From Polytrichum commune (lineage: Eukaryota > Streptophyta > Polytrichopsida > Polytrichales > Polytrichaceae), in NCBI GenBank assembly GCA_950295325.1, contig OX485803.1, forward strand, positions 2,790,001 through 2,854,000: 64,000 nt of DNA, read 5' to 3'. The notes under the pieces are model-generated. The model saw only the letters and a list, made by a program, of their open reading frames with translations, did no database searches and was not told the DNA's origin. Below, one piece after another: positions 11,591 through 23,862 of the stretch. Within the stretch, counting starts at the first letter, position 1; each line of letters begins with the position of its first letter. The position numbers were made by a program, and so were the translations under genes.

Positions 11591-13325
11591 GTGTGGCTAG
11601 CATATGAACCTTGGCGCCTATATCCGCATAGGGGTGGCATTTCAAGCACCCTTGTTTCCAATTTATAAGGATTTTACATAGTGTAAAAGGAAGGTCATTT
11701 TTTTTTAGCTTTTTGGCTCTCTTCTTTCTTTCTTTCTTTTTGTGAGGGGGAAGAGGAGTATTGGATATCAATAGGACTAGAGAGAAGATTGCACAAGCAT
11801 ATACACATACACAAAGGCATATGAACAATGCTTGGAGTAAGATGGTCTCATGCTCTCCTTGCTTTGCGTTTAATTGCTTTTCTTATTTTCCTTGGCTCAT
11901 ACAAACAATATGGAATAACTCCTAGCCCTCTCGGACTAGCATTGTAGCCTTATTCTAACCTTATTGTTTCTGATGCTTATTCCATTACATTTCTAATGAC
12001 TATGGGCAATCTAATGCTCTGTCTTCTACAACAACCTTATTCCTTCTAGTATTACATTTCTATTAACTACAAGCAATCTAATGCTCCACCTTTAACAAGG
12101 AGGAGGAGCTAACATTAAGGTCCAAGTCCAAGAAAATTGGGGTCTAAAACGCCCCTTAGTGGACCTATTTTTTGGACTTGAGACTAGACCCAAGCCCAAA
12201 TTTTGGTATTACAAGTTGGGTGGAATATTTTCTTGAGTTGGGGCCAATGAGATTCAGTGGAAAACTTGTACCGCATTAACATCGCTTCAATTTCTCATAC
12301 TTTGAGGGTGCAAATTATCTTACCACAAACCACATACGATTGCTCCTTTTTTGAGTTTTTTATGACCTTGGACCCTGACATAAACCCATCTTCATCATAT
12401 ACTTCAATAATGCAAACTCGTTTCAAATTCTTGTATATCAAATACTCCTATCGGTGGGGGCCACAACAGTTCTCTAGAATCCACATTAATTCTCAACCAA
12501 AACCAAATCCCTACATTCCAAACCCATATGGGCCACAATTAATTAAGTTTGAAGGGAAAACCTGGGGTTTTGGACCCACTCTATTTCCACCGCAACTAGA
12601 CAATTAGAGAGGGCCCAAGTTAGTTATTTCCACACTAATTTCCCACCCACACTAATAGGACTATTTAGTGTACCTTCCGTACCAAGAAAGTTATGTTGTT
12701 TTACACCTCTAAACAACCATAAATGCCATTTGTTGTCAAGACACATGACAAGGATGAGGGGAATGGGAAAAAGGGGCCCAAAAGGAAAAGTGATTGGATT
12801 TGAGATACCATAGTGCCAAATGTTCACTTTATGGTGATGATGGTGGGTGGCAAGTTGCCACGTGGCTTGATGGCCACCCACCAGAAGAGCCAGTGACAGT
12901 CTGGCATGGGAGCACATGGGGAACGTGGGAATCTAACACAAGGAACTCGTTCCCAAATATTCAGCTTTAAAGTAAAGGCCATGGCCAAGGACTCTCCGAC
13001 TTTATTACTCTCCACGGAATCAGGGAAGCCAAATTAGCCAACCAAATTCATTCCCCCTTCCTACCTACCCTTCTTTGGTAATTGGTTAATTCGTAATAGT
13101 AACATTTAAATAGTGTGGCCTTTTTATAATAATAAAAACTTTTAGGCATTGTAGAGTCAAAATGATGGTGTTCCCCGAAATTCCCATTGACAAAGATACA
13201 AATACATCACACAAGACACCTTGGGAACTCCAAAATGGGCTTAGGAGGCTTATATCATGCTCACATCAAGATCATTGATTGGTCCACACCAGTGGGAGAG
13301 TTTCCATATTGATTCTTTGTCTTGT
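11591..13325. other. Intergenic with MITE fragments, no gene seen
   Basis: Near 12610-12680 is the end of a repeat also found near 17.2 kb and 45.5 kb (cacactaataggactatttagtg). A long purine/pyrimidine patch at 11690-11760 and the rest show no ORF with recognisable domains. Confidence 0.4.
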
Positions 13326-13329
13326 ATGC

Positions 13330-13710
13330 ATTGGCAAAATTTTAGTACACTACATCTAATGAGGTTATTGTGAATAAGATGAAAATCTTTAATGATAGCA
13401 GTAAATTTCAAAATAGAGATGCACTTTCCCTATCAAGAGGGACTCCTACCGCCCATGATTACATTGTTTTGTCTAATTAGTGTGGGCTATCATTTGGAGT
13501 TACACATTGCGACGGCATTTGATTGAGAGTATCATTTCTTACCTAAATACCATAAGTAGATAGTACTTACACTGAAGAATATGATATGACTTAGTTGGTA
13601 AAAAAATGATAATGTTGGTGTAAAGTTATAGTAGCACATAACTCTGAATGGTAACCCACACTAATCAGACAAAATAGTGTAGCAATTGGCCCTAGTGTAG
13701 GCATGGTATT
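13330..13710 (+). repeat. Dispersed repeat interrupted by a MITE
   Basis: Sequence at 13330-13466 and 13675-13710 matches 18740-18895 (ctttccctatcaagagggact and ttggccctagtg are shared landmarks). The copy here is interrupted by the small element at 13467-13674; the 18.8 kb copy is not. Confidence 0.6.
13467..13674. mobile_element. Short MITE (family E), about 208 bp
   Basis: Ends are TTTTGTCTAATTAGTGTGGG on the left and, reverse-complemented from the right, TTTTGTCTGATTAGTGTGGG: a 20-bp terminal inverted repeat with one mismatch. The interior is non-coding. Related ends (TAGTGTGGGCT) are seen at about 16966 and 45330. The paralogous sequence at 18848-18880 lacks the insertion. Confidence 0.65.
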
Positions 13711-14166
13711 AAGTTGGGAACATGGAGAACGATAAGACCATCCACAAATTGTACATGAAGAACCACACTAATAAAGTCAAAGAAAAGAGAGAGAGGAGAG
13801 AGACGACGCTACATGGGTTGGTGTGAATGAGGGACACTTCACTTTGATCATATCCGTGAGCTCATATGTGAACCTGAGGCAGGTTTACAAAGTCAAGAAC
13901 CATAGATAATAACATGGGGGTTGACATCAATGAGAGATGCTTCACATATGATCACAACTACAAACTGCAAATGTAAAACTTAAGTGAGCAATACACACTA
14001 GTAGTTTATATATATATTTATTTATTTATTTATAATCATGAGTATGCTTTGTATCAGAAAAGTTACATGACAAGTCACAAAGACCACTCTATTTTACAAT
14101 GGCACACAAACAATATTGCCACATTGAATCTTACGTTTAATGTAGAATCCTCAAGTAGGGAGCCTT

Positions 14167-14181
14167 GGGGGGGGGGGGGGA
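14167..14181. repeat. Poly-G tract
   Basis: A homopolymer run of about 14 G in AT-rich DNA. Similar G or C runs occur at 17797-17810, 20357-20365 and 56627-56639. Length is likely variable or uncertain in sequencing. Confidence 0.8.
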
Positions 14182-15450
14182 GGATTCACATTAGTGACTA
14201 TTTATGACCACCCCCACCTACCATGTGTACGGTGAAAATGCACCAAAACATTTGGGGAAAAAAAGTAGTTTGATGGAATGTAGACTTCTTGCTCTTAAAA
14301 AGCCAATAAAATGCCACATACATTTATTTTATTTTATTTTTGAATTAAACACACAACGTCTTATATCAGACTTTAACATGTTAAAATGAACAATTGAAAT
14401 AATCATCTTTTCTTTCTTTCTTTCAAGTGAAACACACACACACAGAGAAACACACAGAATGGCATTCCTTTCATGAATTATAAAGAAACAACTAGTTTAG
14501 GTTCAAGTACATGGGGAGCATTGTTATTAAAATTCATTCACATGAGTCATGGCCGCCTACGTACATTGAGTGCACCCTTGGGGTAGGGAGTAATGCAAAT
14601 TACGAATATCTTAAAAGTTGTAAATGATCAAGGTGACAAGTGAATATGAAATATATAAGCAACCTTCTATCAAATATGAAAAATGTAGCAAAAATGATGA
14701 CAAAGCTATCATTTCAACTGGAAGAGGTTGCCAAAACCATCACCTCACCAAAACCAAGTTCCAACATTCCACAATCTTGCACAATAAGGACATATCAAGA
14801 TTTGGTTGGGATTGTACATCACACTAACATCAGGCTCCCATGATAATTTTGGGTCCTTCGAACCCTCATAACTTTTGCATATGGAATCCAAACACAACAC
14901 AACACATGTTTGCGACTTTGAAACCATGTTTGACTACGTATTGTTAATTGTTTGTTAGTCTAATAAAACACCTTATATTCCAAACAATGATCATGAAATC
15001 ACTCAGTGGTATGGACCCTCAAAATATAACAATGGGATGATGGGAGTTCAGTTTAAATCTAAGTCTCCACATACGAATTTTCGAGCATCCCACTGTTATA
15101 TTCCGAGGACCCATAAAATGAGAGTTGAATGTTGGGTAATGTTATAATCTTCACGTTGATGAAAAAGAAGATGTTCATATGAGCTTTGAAAATCATGAGG
15201 AAAATAACGATGGCCTCAATTTGGAAAAAGTGTACATCTTGGACTTGTTCACCTTAAGTTAGTCCATTTGTAATGCGAAAGGCCAAAAGCTGACCTGGTG
15301 TAAGTCTAGGCATCTTATGTTCTTTCTAAAAGCATAATGGATGTCGAGATCACCCCGATTGCTCAAGTGGCAATTTTGTCCAAGTCAACTTGTGCTTCTC
15401 TCAAATAAGGACACCATATATATTAGTTCGTCTCTTAGAGAACGGTCTAA
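14182..15450. other. Intergenic, no gene seen
   Basis: Spacer with CA and CTTT microsatellite patches (14405-14450). The segment near 15155-15240 resembles part of repeat family J (gttcatatgagctttgaaaatcatgagg). No gene is supported. Confidence 0.4.
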
Positions 15451-15459
15451 ACTAGGTTG

Positions 15460-15985
15460 CTAGAGGTCTAGAAGGGTCATCTTGCTAGTTGTCAACACAA
15501 CACTATTTGTCAATAGAAGTAGATTTGAAACGCATATTTATTGACATTATGACATTCAAGGTAGCATAGTAGAGTATTTGAGATGATGGCGCTGCATCAT
15601 GGGTAACCGTGATCAACATATGGCTAACGGGCTCACATTCATGCCAATACCTGGATACGGCGTTGCTTTTATATGAGACGATGGGGGTTTACGTTTGAGT
15701 ATGCAAGAGGAAGATATTATCAAGCATATTGATGCCAACTGTCAAGTCGTCTCAACTTATGATCAACATGTAGATCATTATGTCATCTAGGTAATATGAA
15801 TACACCTCATAATACTTTCAAGCATACTCATGCCAAGATATTAGTAAGCATATTAATGTTAATTGTTGTATGGTTACACTAGGTAATGGTCAAGATGTTG
15901 ATCATTCGTGTAACTTACACATAGACCTCATAAGAGGGTGAGTGACAATTAATATCATAAACAATGTACCACGTGTTTTTCACTA
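15460..15985 (+). repeat. Dispersed repeat family I, copy 1
   Basis: Colinear with 40545-41012: ctagaggtct, attatgacattcaaggtagca, agtatgcaagaggaaga, and a shared end around gtgacaattaatatcataaacaatg. No ORF. Type of element unknown. Confidence 0.55.
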
Positions 15986-15988
15986 CCG

Positions 15989-16608
15989 TAGCACCATAGC
16001 TGGTTCGTGCACCTCAAAACGAACATTTGTTTATTTAAAAAAAAAAAAGGTTTGTCAACTAAAAATATAATTTATGAAAGTCCTATAATTTAAAAATATT
16101 TAAATCACTTTTTTTGGTGAGGTCCATCATTACCAGAAGTAGGTTGTTGTTTTTTTCATTCATTCGTGGCGGCTTCTTGGCCTTAAACCTAAAGTATCCA
16201 CCTTAGCCTTACTAAGTGTTGCTCTTGTTTGTCTTTGCACAGTGTATGTGTTAAGTCTTTTGTATGTATTTGCACTTTGACATGTGTGAGATGAATGTTA
16301 GAAATTGCACCAAAACAACAACGGGTTGATAATGCTTTTATCCCTATTAGCAAGGAGGAGAGGGAGATGGATATAGAAAGAGAGTTTGCCGCTTTGAGTC
16401 AGCCGGGCATTGAGCCATTAACACGTTAGCATGCAACCTCTTATGATGTGTTGACGTGGTTGGAGCTTAGAAGAGTCCAAAATTTCCATTAATTAGTTTT
16501 TTCCCTAATACAAATTTTCACTTATTCTTTTGATTGGGTTCATAATTTTGATTTTTCTTTCAATTTTTTATTTGAGAATTTTTTTTGCACGAACCAGCTA
16601 TGGTGCTA
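15989..16608. mobile_element. TIR element of about 620 bp with TA ends
   Basis: A perfect 23-bp inverted repeat brackets this segment: left arm 15989-16011 beginning TAGCACCATAGCTGGTTCGT, right arm 16586-16608. Taking the outermost TA on each side as target duplication leaves a 21-bp terminal inverted repeat starting GCACCATAGC, as in Tc1/mariner-type non-autonomous elements. No 8- or 9-bp duplication is present. The interior is AT-rich and non-coding. The superfamily call is an inference from the TA. Confidence 0.65.
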
Positions 16609-18170
16609 TTGTATGTGAGTCAAATCGGACCATGGCTTACAAGTACTGCTTGCCAAGAGACAAGAAAATAGCTCATGTGATCATTCAAACCCCTCATGCA
16701 CATGAGAGAATCACTTTGATCAATGATTCCTTGTTGAGCCACCGGCCCACCGGAGGAGCCTTGAAATTCCTCCCTAGTTTTAGGCCAAATCAAGCCTACC
16801 ATAGTTCACCAAGGCATTCCAAATCACTTGATGCACCGGTCACATGGTCCGGTGGAAAATAAGGTCATTTTTATCCTTCCATATGATTCAAGGAGTAGAA
16901 CTACACAAAATAATTGAAGTATACCAAAGTTTCTAATATCTTTGGCACGTACACCAAACAACCCTATTAGTGTGGGCTGCAATGACAATTATTTTGGGCC
17001 ATGTTGATGTCGAACTGACGCAAAATCTTTAGTTTAAACTAGCGTGAGCCACGTTGATTGTTTTCTAGGTGGGTGATTTTCTTTTTAAAAAAAAATTTAC
17101 GCTAATTTTGATGTAACCTGACTATTTGAACAATTTAAGGTATTGGTCACAACTCTCATGGAAGATTGAGGGGAAGACCCAAGGTCTTCAACCAACATTA
17201 TTCCCACATGACTAGATAATTAGAGTGGCCCATGTTAATTATTTCTCCACTCTAAATTTCCACCCACACCAAGAACAATGTTACTATGATGTGTTTTCCA
17301 CATACTATGAATCAAAGCTTGGATATATGTCATTCCTAGATATCAATTTCAAATTGGATCTCTCTCTCTCTCTTTCTCTTATATATATATATATATATAT
17401 ATATGTCAAGGTCTCTCAAAATCAACAAATGAAAATGGATAGAACCTGAACACATATACACCACTCACACATGAGGACTTGTAAGCTCGAAATGGTGCGC
17501 AACAAGGAAGTAATTCCTGTGTGTCTCTTGTTGGTTTAGACCGAAAATGCGTTTGGAGTATTGAACAACCAGCATCAAAATTCCAAAAACCTGTCACTTG
17601 GTTTTGATTTGAGTGTTGTTTCTGTTGGCAAAAGAGACGAGTGCCTTGAATGAGTTTTGTCTTTGTGCATAATTGACAGCTATAATAACCCACCAGCAAA
17701 CGCAATAGAGGCCAGACAAGTGAGCATGCGAAGGCACCCACATTGCTCTTAAGTATCTACCAACCCTAGTACTCAATAACAAACAAGAACCCATCCCCCC
17801 CCCCCCCCCCTCACATAACAAACAAATAGGTAAGATGACCCCTGCATACAAGAGCCCACCTACCGTAAGGTAGGCAGTAAGCCCTATCATGCACCAAGGG
17901 GACTCTTGAGCATGATATGGCCAACATGCTCAAATTCATGTCAGTTTGACTTACGTCAAATTTATTTATTTATTTTCTTTCTTTTCGTGCAAAGGGACTC
18001 GTGTCCCGATCACAACAAACTTTCCGTCTGGTTCCAACTGTGAAATTGTTGGGGAACTATGTTGAGAAATAGATGTTGGCCCACCACTTTTCACACTATT
18101 ACAAACCAGAGATGTTGACAGTTGGTGCCAGAATTGACTGGTGTGATCAACCCCTCACCGGTAAAGTTCA
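16609..18170. other. Intergenic with simple repeats, no gene seen
   Basis: Contains a family-E-like end at about 16966 (ctattagtgtgggctgc), a (CT)n then (TA)n microsatellite at 17360-17404 and a poly-C run at 17797-17810. Short open frames here, for example at 16530-16862, have no recognisable domain. Confidence 0.45.
17360..17404. repeat. Compound (CT)n/(TA)n microsatellite
   Basis: An interrupted CT dinucleotide run followed directly by about 11 TA repeats. Confidence 0.9.
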
Positions 18171-18177
18171 AACAAGA

Positions 18178-18412
18178 CAATGAATGGAGAGAACCGACTG
18201 CTAGTTACAGGTGAACCGGTTAAATTTGAAAAAAAACCGGTTGAAGTTCAAGACTTCAGGAAAACTGCCGATCATTTTAGAGGAATTTAGAGGATATGCC
18301 TCAAGTTCATAAAGGAACGACCGAAAGATGTCCACATGTAACCGGTCGGACTTGGAAACGCTCGGATCTCGACCGATTATGCCCCAAAATCTCTCCGGAT
18401 AGTCAAGCACGG
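18178..18412 (+). mobile_element. hAT-type MITE family B, old copy
   Basis: Begins caatgaatggagagaacc and contains the family landmarks aaccggtt, ttgaagttcaagact, cgatcattttagaggaatt, tgtaaccggtcggacttg and accgattatgcc. Ends are degraded compared with the intact copies at 49111-49341 and 50213-50438, and no target duplication is recognisable. Confidence 0.7.
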
Positions 18413-18739
18413 ACGAAGCTTGCATTGAATGCATCATGGCAATGCGATTCGTGACATTTATCACACCTGCTGCCACAACACAAGAAAATGCCCGATCAAC
18501 TTAGCAATGAATTTGTGGTAACTCTACGTACTAATAAAAATGCGTTTCTCAATGCTTCTTTCAAATCATCATCCGGATCCATGTCCACATCTTCAAGACT
18601 TGAAGCTCTCCCCATTTTTGAAGCATGACCACTCATCGCATGCCCACACTAGGACCAACGACTTTGTCCTCAACAATAAGAGAGTTTCCATCGTCATAGG
18701 AGTTTTATGTCTTGTGTGCAGTGAAGTGAATGGGCGCAA

Positions 18740-18895
18740 CTGCATTACATTACTTTTGGTGAGGTTACTGTGAGTAGGAAGAAAAATCCTTACTGTTAGC
18801 AATAAACTTCGGAATACGATGAACTTTCCCTATCAAGAGGGACTCGTCTTGTTGGTAAAGGAGTAGTGGTTGGCCCTAGTGTGGGCATGGCATAA
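18740..18895 (+). repeat. Dispersed repeat, uninterrupted copy
   Basis: Matches 13330-13710 but without the 208-bp MITE; it acts as a paralogous empty site. Confidence 0.55.
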
Positions 18896-18899
18896 GATG

Positions 18900-21375
18900 T
18901 GTGGGTGTTATTCTTCCTTTTCTTTTCTTTGAAAAAATGAATGAAAATGTTCTCCAACTTCTTCCGATTAGACTTATACTATCAAACTTGTGTTGCAATA
19001 TCGAATTTATCTATGATGACACGTCAACAAAAACTGGATCTAAAATCATACCTCCCCTAATCTAGTTATGGTTATTGGAAGTGCATGTTTGTTGATTTCT
19101 TGACTAAATACATAGGTCCTCTTAGTTGTGTTCACCATTGAATGCGGGGTTGCTAAGAAAAATTGAAGATGTAGTCTGATCTCTTTTTATACATGTGGTT
19201 TCTTTTGGTGTTTGTTCAACTTCGATCCTCACCAAACCCCACACCAATCAAATTGAGGTATTCGCTTAAGAAAACTAACCAAGTAACACCCACATGCCTT
19301 ATTTGTAAGGCATCATGTTGGCCACTTCGAACTCCATAGACAACTTCAACCATTGCATTGCATCGCGGATGGCCTCCTCGCTTGAGCAATTGCAAATCAC
19401 AAGGATCATTGTTCAAATTCAAAATCAGATTTGAAATGAAAATTTTGAGGACTTTCGTTACTCTTTAGATGATCACGTAGGCCTTCCTAATTGTGTTACA
19501 TATAACATCTGGAATGGTGTCTATTTTTTGAGCACATTGTCCAATTTCATCATCACAAGTGTCTATTTGGGTTTCACTCTTAACTATGAGCCTTGCTATA
19601 TACCACTCAAATATGTATGTCTAATTAAGAAGAGTCACCACATAAGGTCCACATACCTTATGCCAAACCCCAAAGGAGAATCATCTCACCTCTTAGAGAA
19701 AGCATGTAGTGTTGGATGTGCTGGATTTGTTGTAGTGACATGCTCAAGTTAAGTGTATCGACATTGTTTCAAGAGTTGTTGTGCTTGAAGAGTGGTTTAC
19801 AATACAAAAGGTGGTTGTGGTGGTGGTGATGGTTAGCCACCACAATGAACCAAAACTTCTTACAGTTCTTCTTTTACTCACACTCGTAGACCATGAATCT
19901 ATGCATTTGTGGTTGATGGTGGGGCCAATTCATCAAATTGCAGTTTATCTTGGTTAAGGTCTTTAAATTAAGAGGAAAATAATGATTTGTTATGTTGGTT
20001 GGCTTTGTATTACTGTGGTAAAGTGGTTGCCTCCTCAACTTTCTCCAAGGACCTTGGCCTTGAAGCTCTCTAGCGGTGGTTAGCCACTCCGAGCAGTGGG
20101 GTTCATGGCATAGATGGTAGTTATGGTTTACTTTGGCATTATCTCCATGGAAAAGGCATAACAAAGGAATATGAGAGTTGATCTTGCTATTTCTTTGGAG
20201 TCAACATGAATTATATCTTCAAAAATTCTTGAAGTGAAAGTTATAGCTAACCTATAATCATTTGGTTTTATGTTGGATGAATTATTATAAAATTGAGTTT
20301 GCACTATATCTAGAACCCATCATATATCATTAGAGGTCATTGTCCACATAAGGAAGGGGGGGGGGTTCAAACTATGATTGGAGTGATGCTATGGGTTTAG
20401 TTTATTCAAGGTGCTCAATGTCACTAAAGGTTAAACCTTGCAAATGTATGCAAATGGGTGTAAGCACAATAAAGTGGGTAGATTGATGTCCCTATGAAGG
20501 TTTCAATGAAAGTGACTCAACACTATATACTAACTTTGAATTTTTTTCAAGATAAGAATCATAAAAATATACAAACCATGTTTATTCACATAGCCAAGAA
20601 ATGTATGATGACAACGACAATTGTTTTAAGAACATACATAGTTTGAAAAACAATGCCAATGTTGCAAGTAAGTGATATTGAACAAGTAATTTTATTATTA
20701 TTATTGTTATAAATATGACAACATTGCATTACATGTATGATTTTACCTTTTTTAATTTAAGCCCTCAAGTTTATGATTCAAGGAATAGTTAAAGTTTGAA
20801 ATATTGAAGGTCATGAAATTCCCGTTCAGGTTTAGCCATTTGCTTTTCAACATAACATTAATGATGAGTTTTGAGGAATTCATCTTGATATTCTATATTT
20901 CAATACTTGGCACAAAAATAAAGGGCACCATATGAAAAACAATCTATCAATTTCAGATGTTTGACCATAAAAACCATGACTTTAATATATCGGAGCACTT
21001 GTTTGGTCCATTTTACCATGCTTACACCTAAATACATGCAAGATGACGCGACTCTTTTTTAGACTTAAGCCTCTTCATTTTCCTACATGAACATTCAACC
21101 ACGATCATAACATTGTGAAGGCTTAGGGACAACCCACTATCATTCTCAATTTTGAACAATTCACTTAGTTATCGACTCATTAAAGTGACATCTTTGGATA
21201 CAATGGCTTTATGTGCTGAAGTTTTATTCCAAGTTACAAATGTAAAGCCAATTTCACTTATTGACATGGTCTCAACATGCAAAATTGTGTGAGTGTGTTT
21301 GAATTTGTTGTATAAATGTGTCTTTTTACTCGTTTTTTTGTAGTATAATGGTTTCTACAATAAATATGGTCCATT
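18900..21375. other. Gene-free spacer
   Basis: About 2.5 kb of AT-rich sequence. Part of 19190-19270 resembles repeat family J. A poly-G run is at 20357-20365. I see no gene, RNA gene or intact element. Confidence 0.45.
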
Positions 21376-21389
21376 ATTATAAGCACCAT

Positions 21390-21970
21390 CTAAGGACGTG
21401 CACATCCAACCACCATGGCCCATGAAGGCGTCCCAAGGCCCTATAAACTTGTGATTGGCTGTTGGACTCGTCCTGGGACCACTTTGGTATACACCAAGGA
21501 ATTTTTGTCATAGTGGTCATGGAGTTCTAGGTCCCCAAAAGACATATTTTAAGGCCTATGTTATTCAATGACATGCTCCAACAGGTTTTGTAGTGGGAAA
21601 GGCAAAAGAGGTGCTTTGATTAAAAAAAAAAGGCAGGGCCCAAGGTAGAGAAATGATGTTGTAGTATTGTTTTAATGGAGTGTATTTTGAGGAAGAAAAG
21701 ATGAAGACAATAGAAGACAATGAATGGTCAAACTTGATTTTTTTTCTTTTTTTCTTTCAAAACTGCCTTTTTTGGGCATGTATTATAAAAAACAACACAT
21801 TCACTTTTGGTGCATGATCATTCCTCTTGGTCGACATTCAGTGTACACCTAGTGAGGGGCCCAACGGCTTTATAAATTATTTTTTAAAGAAATCGGACCT
21901 TGGAAGTTGGACCATCAAGTCGGACCATGGAAAAAAGACCATCTTCCATGGTCCAACTTCGTGATCCATG
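21390..21970 (-). mobile_element. Tourist-like MITE family C, old diverged copy
   Basis: Related to the intact copy at 26352-26796: ccatggcccatgaaggcgtccc near the left, gtgtacacctagtgaggggccc and the closing ccatggtccaacttcgtgatccatggtgtaa. It also has an internal palindrome of ggaccatgg words at 21900-21970. The terminal GGGGCGG is lost. Confidence 0.6.
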
Positions 21971-21974
21971 GTGT

Positions 21975-22205
21975 AAGCCAACCCTTTAGTTACAAATGGA
22001 CCAGTTGAGTTTGAGCAATGACCGGTTTGAGTTCAAGACTTTAAACAGGTCACGGATCATGTTAGAGATCATCCATGGAATATACCTTACCACATCAACT
22101 AAGAATATATGAAACTAAAAACCAACTTGTAACCGATTGCACTTGGAAACACGATGATCCTTGATTGATTTTGCCCAAATTCTTCCCCGCTCATTGAGCA
22201 TCGTT
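21975..22205 (+). mobile_element. hAT-type MITE family B, very old copy
   Basis: Recognisable by agttacaaatggaccagttgagtttgag, gaccggtttgagttcaagact and cttgtaaccgattgcacttgg. It directly abuts the family C copy. Ends are not preserved. Confidence 0.55.
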
Positions 22206-22434
22206 ACATTGAAATTGTAGGTTTTAGTATATTTGTGTATCCTCGGGAAGATTCAAAGCCCAACTTAAAAACACGCCGTAGATGGAAACAACTTGGGGAA
22301 ACCCTCTCTCTCTCTCCAACCGCTTCAACCTTGTATGCAACACACGGACCAATCAAATCGATATAATTAACTCCACACTAAAATATCGACATTCCATACT
22401 ATTCTAAATATTTACTACCATGTTACAAAGGTAG

Positions 22435-22790
22435 ACATGTCTAAGTCGGTTACTTATCTTAACTGGACACGTGTATTTGAGTGGTAAGTGGCGTGGTTTC
22501 AAGAACGATACCAAAAAGACACGTGTTTAAAAGACATTGGACTGCTTGGCCAAAACATATGATAACCATTCTAGGTTCAATAATCAACATAATTGGGTGG
22601 AGGGAAACTTATTTGACCAGTTATCGAGCACGGAAATCTTCACTTCAAAAATGAAGAAAACGTTCATACGAGCTTCGAAAATCATCAAGAAAGCGGCCAC
22701 AACCTCGATTTGGATTTGCTCACCATCTCGTGCTAATCGCATGGTTCAAATCCCATAAGAAGTGGGCTAAGTCAAAAGCAATAACCATTT
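22435..22790 (+). repeat. Dispersed repeat family J, copy 1
   Basis: Shares gacacgtgtttaaaagac, accattctaggttca, atcttcact and gagcttcgaaaatcat with 43185-43490. The reverse orientation is seen at 27290-27550 and 28080-28370. Non-coding; the short frame at 22537-22758 lies wholly inside the repeat. Confidence 0.55.
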
Positions 22791-22921
22791 TAAGACACAT
22801 CTACTTAGTTGCACACAACCATCATTGTAAGGAACCAAACTACTGCACTAACCTATCTAAGTTGTTACCGAAGAAATTTTCCTCTTATTGACATGTGGGC
22901 TGGGGCGAACCAACCCATACA

Positions 22922-23245
22922 CTACACAAAATATGATATTTAGTGTTTGATACACTAAATACGAAAGCATACACTAAATATCAATAACCCTATGAAAGTA
23001 AGTAACATTAAATGTAAACTCAAACACTAAATATCAACTATGGTAATATGTGGAAGTTACATGTTTGAATTTAATGTTAGTAAGGATATGAAAAAAATGA
23101 TATAATAAGGGAGGTGGCAGTAGGGAAGGCAGCGGCACATATATGTCTAACACTAAGTGTCAAAGAATTGAAAATTGGTGTTGAGCATGGTAGGGTGGTA
23201 ACAACACTAAATGTAATCAAACACTAAATATCATATTTTGTGTAG
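22922..23245. mobile_element. MITE family A subfamily, 324 bp, perfect 30-bp TIR
   Basis: Left 22922-22951 begins CTACACAAAATATGATATTT and the right end 23216-23245 is its exact reverse complement over 30 bases. The ends read CTA...TAG, so the element can be parsed as TA target duplications around CACAAAATA...TATTTTGTG. The interior repeats acactaaatatc words. Outside it, a further inverted pair (gggcgaaccaacc, 22905-22918 against 23293-23308) suggests it lies inside, or is part of, a larger foldback structure. Confidence 0.8.
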
Positions 23246-23862
23246 TTCCTTGGAGGCAAGGGTTCAGGCATCCAACAGGGAACAAGTGTACAGGTTGGTT
23301 CGCCCAAATCATGACACGTGGAGTTGTGTGACGATGTCTTGTTAATTATTCATGGAAGTAATTGTGAATACTATTATATTAGTGGATTTATTGCATCGAA
23401 TGTATAAAATAGTGTGGATGTTACGATGAAACTTTGGGAAATTTGATTGCGCCCTTTGATAACTTGAAACACAGCCGATGACGCCAAGTGTGAACACGTG
23501 AATGCAAAATAGATACTTCATACAGAGTTGACAGCTCACTTGATTCTTATTTGTTTCCGTGTGGCATTCTAAAAACTGGGTTGACTAGATTGGACCCACG
23601 GTTTTTGGCGGCCCTATGTTGCTCAAATAGGGGAGTGAGCAAAAACATTCTTCCCTTGCTTGTGGACCTTCGGGGACACTTCTTCATTAAAATAACTTCT
23701 AGACTTGATGAGAAGATCAGCGGTTGGTTTGCAGTGACGGTTGGTTGCGAGGCTAAGTTAAGTTAAGGGGACCTTTTTCTATGAGGATTGTGGGGCCGGC
23801 TAGATCTACATAGTGAGAACACAATTGGTGTGGATTCGACTCGACACACATAACATTATTAA

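Noticed and set aside
22690-22760. Possible tRNA (ggttcaaatccc, T-loop-like)
   Set aside because: No acceptor stem or anticodon arm can be drawn around it.
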